From contig JANLGB010000115.1 in NCBI GenBank assembly GCA_024653405.1, positions 1 to 7,046 on the forward strand: 7,046 nucleotides of DNA. The letters run 5' to 3'. Shown piece after piece: positions 1 through 5,879 of the stretch. The notes beneath the pieces are model-generated. The model was not told where the DNA came from. It ran no database searches and worked only from the letters and a program-made list of their open reading frames with translations. The position numbers and the translations under genes are program-made. How positions within the stretch are numbered: the stretch's first letter is position 1; every line of letters starts with the position of its first letter. The DNA comes from Candidatus Saccharicenans sp. (GTDB lineage Bacteria; Acidobacteriota; Aminicenantia; Aminicenantales; Saccharicenantaceae).

Positions 1-324
1 TCAAAAAGAGCCGGCCGGGGACAGGTAAACTATTGCCTGACCGGTGTCGGACGCCTGGGATAGGATGGTATCCCGGTTTGGGGCGGCAGAAAAAATAAAA
101 AAATAATCAAGAATAAGAAGCGATAAAAAGCGGCGAAGGCCAATTTTTTTCTTAGGGCTATTCTTCTCCGGCCAGATAATAAATTTGGGGCTTCTAGCAA
201 ACGGGCAAGCAGGGTGGACAACCTGAATCCAGTTGGGTTTGGTCCTGGTCACCAGACCGGTCTTGGACCGAGTCCACCTCTACTGATTTAAAAATATGGT
301 TCTTATGAAAGATATCCGGCTCGG
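1..324. other. Intergenic or unassigned region left of the MFS gene
   Basis: No convincing gene is visible. Minus-strand open frames of 83 and 63 codons exist here, but they start at GTG or TTG without a Shine-Dalgarno sequence and overlap each other. Their predicted products are low in recognisable motifs, with only one short hydrophobic stretch. Positions 90-155 are A/T-rich with long A and T runs. Positions 241-270 hold a compact set of inverted repeats, listed separately. No clear intrinsic terminator follows the leftward MFS gene that ends at 325. Confidence 0.5.
241..270. repeat. Two back-to-back short hairpins downstream of the MFS gene
   Basis: Read on the plus strand, 241-257 can fold through GGT/ACC plus CTGG/CCAG with one bulged C and a three-base loop. 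Positions 258-270 fold as CGGTC-TTG-GACCG. A perfect 10-base palindrome AGACCGGTCT (254-263) bridges the two. The element lies about 55 bases past the MFS stop codon. It has no T-run on either strand, so it is not a standard intrinsic terminator. It may stabilise or end the leftward mRNA in another way, but that is inference. Confidence 0.45.
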
Positions 325-1701
325 TTATTTGTCTTTGTTAACTTCCGGTTTCTTCAGCACCAGCAAAGCGACAGTGGAAATCAGGCACAGCAGCCCGGCT
401 ACCAGAAAGGCCCGGCGGTAATCGCCGACCACAAGCGACCGGACGGCTTCTTCGCCTCCGGCCTTGATTTCTCCGATCCTGACTATGGCCGAAGTCTTCA
501 TCAGAGCCGCCGCCAGGTAAGGCCCAAGCAGGCCGCCCACACCGTAGGCGCTGAACATCCAGCCATAGTTGGCCCCGTAATGCTTTGTTCCGAAATAATC
601 GGCGGTCACGGCCGGGAAAACAGCCAGGAAACCGCCAAAACATAACCCGACCAGGGAAATACCCATCAGGAACAGGGAATAAGGCTTAAGGGCATTGAAG
701 GCCAGCATGGTCAGGCCGCAGGTAAGAAACATGGCCAGGAGCGTCTGCTGGCGACCGGCGGCATCAGAAATTTTTCCCCAGACGATGCGGCCGAGGGAAT
801 TAAATATAGCCAGGACGGAAACGGCCAGGGCTCCGGCCGAGGCGATCTGGCTGAATGTGGCTGAATCAAGTCCGGAGGTCAGGCTGGACAGGGCGAATGA
901 CTGCCAGATGGGCGAAGCTTTCATGATGATCATCAACCCGGCCGCGCAGCCGGTCAGGTAAATTCCCCAGAGCAGCCAGAACTGCCAGGTGCGGAACATT
1001 TCTGAAGGAGTAAAATCAACCTTGAGATTGTTCAGGGCTGAGGCTGGAACGGGAGGATTCCAGCCCGCGGGTTTGTAGCCCGGCTCCGGGTTCTGGAGCA
1101 ATAAAGCTCCGAGCGTTATGGTAACCAGAAAAATCAGGCCGAGTACCAGGAAGGTATTGAACAGACCCACTTCTGGCAGGCTGAACAAGCTTTTCCCGAA
1201 CAGCTGGTAGGGACCACCGGTGATCAAGGCTTTGGCCAGCGGGGCAAAGAAAAAGGCCCCGGCCCCGAAACCAGCCACGGCCAACCCGGTAATCAAGCCT
1301 CTTTTATCCGGGAACCACTTCACGCAAGTGGCAATGGGGCAGACGTAAGCGGCCCCGATGCCCAGGCCACCGATAACTGAGTAGGTGATAATCAGCCAGA
1401 CCAGGGCTGGGCCCGGGGCGAAGCTGGCCGAGAATTTGGCCAGGATCAGGCCCGAACCGAGCATCAGTCCGCCGACCATGGCCACCGGTCTGGGGCCGAC
1501 CTGGTCCTGTATCCTCCCGGCAACTATCACCGCCAGGGCGAAGCAGGCCAGGATAATCTGGGCCGGCAGGGTCACCTGAGTTTCTTTCCAGGAGGGGAAG
1601 TGAGTCAGCAACGGCGTCTGGAAAACACTCCAGATATAAACCGCACCAAGGCTGACCTGGATGATAAGGGCTCCGAGGACTACAAACCACCTGTTCTTCA
1701 T
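325..1701 (-). CDS. MFS transporter, oxalate/formate antiporter (OFA) family
   Basis: Predicted 458-residue inner-membrane major facilitator protein with about 12 hydrophobic helices. It probably moves a small organic anion by uptake or exchange. Family marks: the N-terminal VSLGAVYIWSVFQTPL segment (about 16-31) typical of OxlT-like proteins, an MFS motif A after TM2 (GRIQDQVGPRPV, 62-73), and a second copy after TM8 (GRIVWGKISDAAGR, 304-317). A loop rich in charged residues, about 25 residues long, lies between TM11 and TM12 (402-430). In Oxalobacter OxlT, TM8 arginine and TM11 lysine bind oxalate. Here Arg305 appears kept, but the TM11 stretch NYGWMFSAYG (378-387) shows Tyr where the lysine is expected, so oxalate is unlikely and the substrate is unknown. 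I chose ATG 1701 over GTG 1707 because the AAGG at 1709-1712 sits a normal distance from the ATG and only 3 bases from the GTG. It lies 25 bases after the YggS gene and probably shares its promoter. Confidence 0.9.
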   Translation of the reverse strand: MKNRWFVVLGALIIQVSLGAVYIWSVFQTPLLTHFPSWKETQVTLPAQIILACFALAVIVAGRIQDQVGPRPVAMVGGLMLGSGLILAKFSASFAPGPALVWLIITYSVIGGLGIGAAYVCPIATCVKWFPDKRGLITGLAVAGFGAGAFFFAPLAKALITGGPYQLFGKSLFSLPEVGLFNTFLVLGLIFLVTITLGALLLQNPEPGYKPAGWNPPVPASALNNLKVDFTPSEMFRTWQFWLLWGIYLTGCAAGLMIIMKASPIWQSFALSSLTSGLDSATFSQIASAGALAVSVLAIFNSLGRIVWGKISDAAGRQQTLLAMFLTCGLTMLAFNALKPYSLFLMGISLVGLCFGGFLAVFPAVTADYFGTKHYGANYGWMFSAYGVGGLLGPYLAAALMKTSAIVRIGEIKAGGEEAVRSLVVGDYRRAFLVAGLLCLISTVALLVLKKPEVNKDK

Positions 1702-1726
1702 AAGCACCTACCTTTTTTGATTTTAA

Positions 1727-2398
1727 TCACTGGCGGGGACCAAAAATCCTGGTCCCCAGGCGCACCCTGGTGGCCCCTTCTTCTATGGCCACCCGGTAGG
1801 AGTTGGTCATACCCATAGACAGAATGTTGATTTCGGCCCGTGGCAGGTCGAGTTTTTTAAGCTGCTCAAACAGTTGCCGCGTCAGGCGGAAATAAGGCCT
1901 GGCTTCTTCCGGGTCTCCCTCGAAAGGACCCATGGTCATCAGCCCGCGCAGCTTGAGGTGGGGCAGGTCCGAGATAGCCCAGGCCAGTTCTTCCACATTT
2001 TCCGGCAGGGCTCCGAATTTCTGAGGTTCGCGGCCCGAGTTCACCTCGATCAGGACCGGCATGACTCGGCCGGCTGCTGCCGCTCTCCTGTTGATTTCTT
2101 CAGCCAGCTGCAGGAAATCCACCGATTCAATCAGGTCAAAGATTTCCACCGCTTTTTTGACCTTGTTTTTTTGCAGGTGGCCGATGAATGACCACTGCAC
2201 CCGGCGGCCTATAACCTGGAAAGCAGCAGCTGCTTCCTGAACATAATTTTCGCCGATGATTTTGATGCCGGCTTCGACCGCCGCCAGAACCTTTTCCGGG
2301 GTTTGTTGCTTGGCTGCGGCCACCAGCTCCACCCCGGGAGGTAGTTCCCGCAGCAGTTGCCTGACGTTTTCTTTGATGTTTTCTAAAATCGGGTCCAT
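1727..2398 (-). CDS. yggS: YggS/PLPBP family pyridoxal-phosphate homeostasis protein
   Basis: Predicted 223-residue cytosolic protein, normal for the YggS/PROSC (COG0325) family, which binds PLP without known enzymatic activity and buffers B6 vitamers and amino/keto acid balance. The fold is a single alanine-racemase-like TIM barrel. Visible marks: PLP lysine Lys30 in ELVAAAKQQTPEKV (24-37), GENYVQEA (49-56), WSFIGHLQKNKVK (69-81), VLIEVNSGREPQKFG (115-129), LRGLMTMGP (150-158), and the phosphate-binding end LSMGMTNSYRVAIEEG (193-208) with VRLGTRIFG (212-220). The usual MSxD after LSMG is MTNS here, a mild variation. Two ATGs in tandem (2401 and 2398) are possible starts. A longer frame from TTG at 2500 is rejected because it runs back through the promoter at 2430-2458. 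No strong Shine-Dalgarno site is seen; GGAT about 10 bases upstream is the best. It is the first gene of a leftward unit with the MFS transporter, not beside proC or sepF as in many bacteria. Confidence 0.93.
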   Translation of the reverse strand: MDPILENIKENVRQLLRELPPGVELVAAAKQQTPEKVLAAVEAGIKIIGENYVQEAAAAFQVIGRRVQWSFIGHLQKNKVKKAVEIFDLIESVDFLQLAEEINRRAAAAGRVMPVLIEVNSGREPQKFGALPENVEELAWAISDLPHLKLRGLMTMGPFEGDPEEARPYFRLTRQLFEQLKKLDLPRAEINILSMGMTNSYRVAIEEGATRVRLGTRIFGPRQ

Positions 2399-2406
2399 CA
2401 TTCTGA

Positions 2407-2422
2407 TATCCGGCGCCGGATA
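2407..2422. promoter_or_regulatory. Perfect 16-base palindrome at the yggS transcription start region
   Basis: TATCCGGCGCCGGATA is its own reverse complement. It begins about 8 bases after the -10 box of the yggS promoter and ends 6 to 9 bases before the tandem ATGs, so it fills nearly the whole short 5' leader. Such a position would suit an operator for a dimeric regulator. In RNA it would fold only with a strained turn, and it includes the weak GGAT ribosome-binding candidate. The perfect symmetry is seen; any regulatory role is inferred. Confidence 0.5.
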
Positions 2423-2429
2423 GAGTTGA

Positions 2430-2458
2430 ATTATACTGAAATGGCGAGGCCGGCTCAA
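2430..2458 (-). promoter_or_regulatory. Sigma-70-type promoter for the yggS-MFS unit
   Basis: On the minus strand, TTGAGC (2453-2458) is followed after 17 bases by a perfect TATAAT (2430-2435). Transcription would start near 2421-2424, giving a leader of about 20 bases before the ATGs of yggS. The match and the spacing are close to ideal. This promoter also fixes the yggS start downstream of it. Confidence 0.8.
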
Positions 2459-2779
2459 GCTGAGAGAGGTTGAGCGGAAGTCATTGGCCAGTGAAAACAA
2501 ATCAAGCTATATCGAGATGGTCAATTTTTTATGCTGTTGGCTGGTGACTGAGCTTTCTAATTGGTTCTGTTTATGGACCCTGGCAGGAAAAGCTGGGCAA
2601 AAAGGGGCAGAGAAGATTCGCCTGTCTTCCCACTTTTTTGCAGGTCGGCCGGCCAGCCGCCTTTCCCGGAGCCAGGCGGCTCAAGGGCTATGGGATGAAA
2701 AAAATTAATTGGTATTTCATCCAGTTTTTGTTGTGGCTGCAGACGCCCTGCCGAAGGAAGTCCGGGCTGAATCCTGTAG
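2459..2779. other. Divergent intergenic region with two stem-loops
   Basis: No convincing gene. A 74-codon plus-strand frame starting at TTG 2484 has no ribosome site and no recognisable product. Two stem-loops stand out. One is AGCCGCC (2655-2661) with GGCGGCT (2675-2681), a perfect 7-bp stem. The other is GGATGAAA (2693-2700) with TTTCATCC (2715-2722), a perfect 8-bp stem followed by AGTTTTTG, which looks like a weak rightward terminator. A poor promoter-like pair (TTGGCC 2484-2489, TATATC 2508-2513) lies upstream. Together these could bound a small RNA of about 200 bases, but this is speculative. Confidence 0.4.
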
Positions 2780-2808
2780 TGGACTTGAAGAGCCGCCAGT
2801 CGTAAAAT
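2780..2808 (+). promoter_or_regulatory. Sigma-70-type promoter for the dGTPase-like gene
   Basis: TGGACT (2780-2785) and TAAAAT (2803-2808) are separated by 17 bases, matching 4/6 and 5/6 of the consensus hexamers. The expected start near 2815 gives a leader of about 46 bases with a strong hairpin at 2821-2846. The spacer carries the 13-base word that recurs downstream of the gene. Confidence 0.6.
2789..2801 (+). repeat. 13-base direct repeat, copy 1
   Basis: AGAGCCGCCAGTC occurs here, inside the spacer of the dgt promoter, and again at 4013-4025 between dgt and the ABC genes, in the same orientation. Both copies are preceded within 10 bases by TGGA and followed within 10 bases by AGAC. Confidence 0.45.
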
Positions 2809-2820
2809 AAGACAGAGTCA

Positions 2821-2846
2821 GGACAGCCGGTCTGGCCCGGCTGTTC
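2821..2846 (+). promoter_or_regulatory. 5'-leader stem-loop of the dgt message
   Basis: ACAGCCGG (2823-2830) pairs perfectly with CCGGCTGT (2837-2844) around the loop TCTGGC, and the stem extends to 10 pairs with one G-U. It sits a few bases from the predicted 5' end of the transcript and ends one base before the ribosome-binding AGGGA (2848-2852). It could protect the 5' end of the mRNA or tune ribosome access; the role is inferred. Confidence 0.55.
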
Positions 2847-2860
2847 CAGGGAATCTGGTC

Positions 2861-3886
2861 ATGAATATCAGAGAACAAATAGAAGAGGCCGAAAGGAAAA
2901 ACCTTTCACTCCGGGCCTGCCTGAGCTCCAGGAGCCGGGGACGCCTGCGGCCGGAACAGCCCCATCTCATCCGCACCGCTTTCCAGCGGGACCGTGACCG
3001 GATCATCCACTGCAAATCATTCCGGCGCCTGAAACACAAGACCCAGGTTTTCTTGTCTCCGTTTGGCGACCATTATCGCACCAGGCTGACCCACACCCTG
3101 GAGGTGTCGCAGATTGCCAGGACCATCGCCCGGGCCCTGCGACTCAACGAAGACCTGACTGAAGCCATCGCCCTGGGACATGACCTGGGTCATACCCCGT
3201 TCGGTCATGCCGGAGAACAGACTCTGAATGAATTGCTGCCGGGGGGTTTTTGTCATTACGAGCAGAGCCTCCGGGTGGTGGACAAGCTGGAATATGAGGG
3301 TAAGGGCCTGAATCTGACCTTCGAGGTCCGGGACGGCATCGTCAAGCATTCTAAGGGCCGCGGGGAAATCTTTGACGATGACTCCGAAAGCCGTCCCTGC
3401 ACCCTGGAAGGCCAGGTGGTACGGGTTTCTGATGTCATCGCCTACGTCAACCACGACCTGGACGATGCCCTGAGAGCCGGCCTGGTCAGAGAAGACAGCA
3501 TCCCTTCCCGGGTCACCGATGTCCTGGGAAAGTTGCACGCCACCCGGATAGACCGTCTGGTGATGGATGTGGTGGAAACCAGCCTCAAAAATAGGCTGGA
3601 AAGTATCGCCATGAGTCAGAAAATCTACCAGGCCCTGATCGACCTCAGGGACTTTCTTTATGAGCAGGTCTATCTCAACCCCACAGCCAGGGCTGACCTG
3701 ATGAAGACCGGGAAAATAATCAGAGAGCTTTATGAATATTTTTTAAAAAACCCGGGAGAATGGATAAAAGAGTATCCGAAGGGGGATCCGCTTGAAAGGC
3801 GAGTGGCTGATTTTATCGCCGGCATGACGGACCGTTATGCTATAGATATTTATGAAAAAATATTCCTGCCTGGGACCAGGTTTTGA
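2861..3886 (+). CDS. dgt: dGTPase-like HD-domain dNTP triphosphohydrolase
   Basis: Predicted 341-residue cytosolic protein, the usual size for the shorter dGTPase-like (COG0232, type 2) subfamily, which splits dNTPs to deoxynucleoside and triphosphate and helps control the dNTP pool. N-terminal substrate-site marks: [20 protein letters not shown] (46-65). HD metal site: RLTHTLEV (75-82, His78), [14 protein letters not shown] (106-119, His107-Asp108, with His111 and His116 in catalytic positions) and [16 protein letters not shown] (188-203, Asp191). The C-terminal [11 protein letters not shown] (325-335) is also typical. All expected metal ligands are present, so it should be active; which dNTP it prefers cannot be read from sequence. 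ATG 2861 follows AGGGA with 8 bases of spacing. It is transcribed alone, from the promoter at 2780-2808 to the terminator at 4043-4081. Confidence 0.94.
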   Translation: MNIREQIEEAERKNLSLRACLSSRSRGRLRPEQPHLIRTAFQRDRDRIIHCKSFRRLKHKTQVFLSPFGDHYRTRLTHTLEVSQIARTIARALRLNEDLTEAIALGHDLGHTPFGHAGEQTLNELLPGGFCHYEQSLRVVDKLEYEGKGLNLTFEVRDGIVKHSKGRGEIFDDDSESRPCTLEGQVVRVSDVIAYVNHDLDDALRAGLVREDSIPSRVTDVLGKLHATRIDRLVMDVVETSLKNRLESIAMSQKIYQALIDLRDFLYEQVYLNPTARADLMKTGKIIRELYEYFLKNPGEWIKEYPKGDPLERRVADFIAGMTDRYAIDIYEKIFLPGTRF

Positions 3887-4008
3887 TCAGCTAAGAATGA
3901 GGCCCAAGGGACAGCCTGGTCTGCCGGCAGGTCGCCGGTGGTTAGCTCTATCATCGTCTGGCAAGAAATCCCCAGCCCATCCAGAGTCATTAAAGGTTGA
4001 ATTGGATC

Positions 4009-4030
4009 ACTCAGAGCCGCCAGTCTGAGT
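4009..4030 (+). repeat. Stem-loop carrying the second 13-base repeat copy
   Basis: ACTCAG (4009-4014) pairs with CTGAGT (4025-4030), a perfect 6-bp stem with a 10-base loop AGCCGCCAGT. The 13-base word shared with 2789-2801 lies at 4013-4025. It is in the 3' untranslated part of the dgt transcript, ahead of the terminator. Confidence 0.45.
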
Positions 4031-4042
4031 AGACCGGAAATT

Positions 4043-4081
4043 GAGCCCAGGGAAAAATCCGGGCTTTTGGCTCTCTTTTTT
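4043..4081 (+). terminator. Intrinsic terminator after dgt, with two alternative stems
   Basis: AGCCC (4044-4048) pairs with GGGCT (4061-4065), continued by GGG/TCC around an AAAAA loop with one bulged A, and is followed by TTT. Alternatively, GAGCC (4043-4047) pairs with GGCTC (4069-4073), leaving TCTTTTTT directly after the stem. Either fold gives a hairpin followed by Ts. It separates dgt from the ABC unit. Confidence 0.7.
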
Positions 4082-4109
4082 AATCACCTTTGAACCATAG
4101 GGTTGCAAA

Positions 4110-4138
4110 TGGACAATTTATGAAGCTTTTGCTATATT
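4110..4138 (+). promoter_or_regulatory. Extended -10 promoter for the ABC exporter operon
   Basis: TGGACA (4110-4115), 17 bases, then TATATT (4133-4138) preceded by TGC, an extended -10 element. The start would be near 4145, giving a leader of about 40 bases. This rules out the upstream TTG and ATG codons in the same frame (4090, 4120) as starts of the ATPase. Confidence 0.7.
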
Positions 4139-4185
4139 CTATGCCTGTTATCTGTCTCAAGAGGAGGATTTCCTGGAGGTTCCAG

Positions 4186-4935
4186 ATGAGGGGAATAGAT
4201 TCTCCTTTGCTAGAGGTAAAAAATCTATCAAAATCGTTTAATTCTTTTCAAGCAGTAAAGAGCGTATCTTTTGAACTTTATCCGGGTGAAATCCTTGGTC
4301 TCCTGGGTCCCAACGGAGCCGGAAAGACGACCATAATCCACATGCTCCTGGGACTGACCTCTCCTACCTCGGGCGAGATAAAAATCTTCGGCCTCAATCC
4401 TTACAAATCGAGGCAAAGGGAAAAGATTCTCAACCGGATGAACTTTTCCTCAACCTATATCGCCATGCCTTACTCGCTGACCTTGAGAGAATCACTGATG
4501 GTTTTTGCCAGACTCTACGGAGTCAGAAAGGCCCGGGCCAGGATAGATTGGTTGATCGAGCAGTTCGAACTGAAGGAGGTAGCCGACCAGCTAGTCCGGA
4601 CGCTATCTTCCGGCCAGATGACCAGGCTGAACCTGGCCAAAGCCTTTATCAACCAGCCGGAAATCCTTCTTCTGGACGAGCCCACAGCCAGCCTGGACCC
4701 GGATATTGCCGACCGCACCCGCAGCTATCTTCTGGAAATGAAGCGCACCAAGAAAATGGCCATACTTTATACTTCACATAATATGCAGGAAATGGAACAG
4801 ATATCTGACCGCCTGCTGTTCCTGCATCACGGCGAAATCATCGCCAGGGGAACGCCCGACGACCTGGTGGCCCGGTTCCGGGGCGAGGACCTGGAGGATG
4901 TTTTCCTGAAAGTGGCCCGGGAGGTGCAGCCATGA
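4186..4935 (+). CDS. ABC-2 type exporter, ATP-binding subunit
   Basis: Predicted 249-residue cytosolic ATPase of an ABC-2 (DrrA/CcmA-like, COG1131) exporter, which hydrolyses ATP to drive the membrane partner encoded next. Motifs: Walker A GPNGAGKT (41-48), signature LSSGQ (140-144), Walker B ILLLDEP (160-166), D-loop SLDPD (169-173) and switch His198 in TSHNM. The segment that normally carries the Q-loop glutamine reads NFSSTYIAMPYSLT (86-99) and has no Gln, so coupling to the permease may use another residue; similar variants may occur in a branch of this family. ATG 4186 is chosen because GGAGGT (4175-4180) sits 5 bases upstream and a promoter lies at 4110-4138. A second purine-rich site, AGAGGAGGA (about 4160-4168), has no start codon at a usual distance. 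The frame is open upstream to TTG 4090. The stop overlaps the permease start (ATGA), so the two are translationally coupled. The substrate is unknown. Confidence 0.93.
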   Translation: MRGIDSPLLEVKNLSKSFNSFQAVKSVSFELYPGEILGLLGPNGAGKTTIIHMLLGLTSPTSGEIKIFGLNPYKSRQREKILNRMNFSSTYIAMPYSLTLRESLMVFARLYGVRKARARIDWLIEQFELKEVADQLVRTLSSGQMTRLNLAKAFINQPEILLLDEPTASLDPDIADRTRSYLLEMKRTKKMAILYTSHNMQEMEQISDRLLFLHHGEIIARGTPDDLVARFRGEDLEDVFLKVAREVQP

Positions 4936-5732
4936 AAGGGCACCGGGTCTCGGCCATGTTCCTCAGACACATTTATCTCTACCGTCACAGCCTGACCAGG
5001 CTGGTGGAAATTTTTTACTGGCCCCTGCTCGACCTTCTGGTGTGGGGTTTTGTCAGCCTTTATATTACGAAGTTGTCAGCCGAAGGGAAATCTACTCCCA
5101 ATTTCCTGGGTATTTTCCTCGGGGCCCTGATTCTCTGGGATATTCTTTTCCGCTCGCAGCAGGGGATTTCGGTTTCTTTCCTGGAAGAAGTCTGGGCCCG
5201 TAATTTCCTCAACCTGTTTGTCAGCCCGCTGACCATCGGTGAGTACCTGGTGTCGCTGATGCTGGTGGCAGTGTTCAAGGTGGTGGTGGTTTTTCTGATC
5301 AGTGCCCTGCTGGCCTGGGTTCTCTATTCCTTCAACCTGTTCATTATCGGAATATACCTACTGCCCTTCATGCTCTGCCTGGTTGTCCTGGGCTGGGCCA
5401 TCGGCATCCTGACCACCGGCCTGATACTGCGGTTCGGACAGCAAGCTGAAGTCCTGGCCTGGGGAGTGGCTTTCCTGTTCCAGCCGATTTCGGCCGTCTT
5501 TTACCCGGTCTCGGTTTTGCCGAAATTCCTGCAGAAGCTGGCCCTGGTCATTCCGGCTTCCTATGTCTTTGAGGGCATGAGAGCCATCATCTTCGGCCGG
5601 GCCTTCCCGGCCGGGCAGTTGTTGAAAGCTTTCGGATTGGACCTGGTTTATCTATCGCTGGCTCTATTTTTCTTCTTCCGCATGTTCAGGCAGGTCAGGG
5701 CCAGAGGCCTGCTGGCCAAGATGGGTGAATAG
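4932..5732 (+). CDS. ABC-2 type exporter, permease subunit
   Basis: Predicted 266-residue inner-membrane protein with about six helices (near 28-46, 57-72, 107-133, 137-165, 172-193 and 235-252). This fits the ABC-2 permease fold of DrrB/NodJ-type exporters (COG0842). The segment FLEEVWARNFLNLFVSPLT (83-101) resembles the cytosolic coupling region between TM2 and TM3. The stretch around AVFYPVSVLPKFLQ (188-201), followed by IPASYVFEGMR (207-217), is the conserved ABC-2 block before the last helix. ATG 4932 overlaps the ATPase stop by four bases and has GGGAGGTG (4919-4926) 5 bases upstream, so the start is secure. No extra exporter component (membrane fusion protein or outer-membrane factor) lies in the window, so the pair probably works as a stand-alone 2+2 exporter. 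Drugs, lipids or polysaccharide precursors are all possible cargoes. Confidence 0.9.
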   Translation: MKGHRVSAMFLRHIYLYRHSLTRLVEIFYWPLLDLLVWGFVSLYITKLSAEGKSTPNFLGIFLGALILWDILFRSQQGISVSFLEEVWARNFLNLFVSPLTIGEYLVSLMLVAVFKVVVVFLISALLAWVLYSFNLFIIGIYLLPFMLCLVVLGWAIGILTTGLILRFGQQAEVLAWGVAFLFQPISAVFYPVSVLPKFLQKLALVIPASYVFEGMRAIIFGRAFPAGQLLKAFGLDLVYLSLALFFFFRMFRQVRARGLLAKMGE

Positions 5733-5879
5733 AAACCAGATTGACCTTTCTGGTGCCAGGCGAGCAATAAAGCATCTTGAATAATTTATTCCAATAATCA
5801 ATTTTCAGGATAAGCCCAGATCAAAGAAACCTGCTGTGGTTGGCCGGCCAAGGACCTGCTTTCTCAGCTACGAATTGCC
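5733..5879. other. Intergenic region with small inverted repeats before the transketolase promoter
   Basis: Three symmetric elements are visible. ACCAGA (5735-5740) with TCTGGT (5749-5754) makes a stem right after the permease stop, but has no T-run. GAATAA/TTATTC (5779-5791) is an A/T-rich inverted repeat about 90 bases upstream of the -35 box. TTGGCCGGCCAA (5840-5851) is a perfect 12-base palindrome. No gene and no clear terminator are seen, so some read-through from the ABC genes into the transketolase is possible. Confidence 0.45.

Noticed and set aside
1..252. 83-codon minus-strand frame, and an overlapping 63-codon frame
   Set aside because: GTG or TTG starts, no Shine-Dalgarno site, no recognisable motif, and the two frames overlap in different phases over A/T-rich DNA.
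1702..1707. GTG 1707 as the MFS start
   Set aside because: The ribosome site is only 3 bases away; ATG 1701 has normal spacing and gives the typical MKNRWF start.
2399..2500. N-terminal extension of YggS from TTG 2500
   Set aside because: The extension runs through a near-perfect promoter (2430-2458), has no ribosome site, and is absent from the usual 220-235 residue family length.
2484..2708. 74-codon plus-strand frame in the divergent gap
   Set aside because: TTG start without a ribosome site, composition unlike the neighbouring genes, and it overlaps palindromic noncoding DNA.
2756..2768. GGAAGTCCGGGCT, reminiscent of the conserved 5' core of RNase P RNA
   Set aside because: The other conserved RNase P core segments are missing, and a full RNA of 350 bases or more would overlap the dgt gene; chance similarity is more likely.
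3017..3538. 173-codon minus-strand frame opposite dgt
   Set aside because: It is an antisense shadow of the HD-domain gene, made open by GC-rich codon use.
4090..4185. N-terminal extension of the ABC ATPase from TTG 4090 or ATG 4120
   Set aside because: These codons lie upstream of or inside the extended -10 promoter, and the added residues are not typical of the family; ATG 4186 has a good ribosome site.
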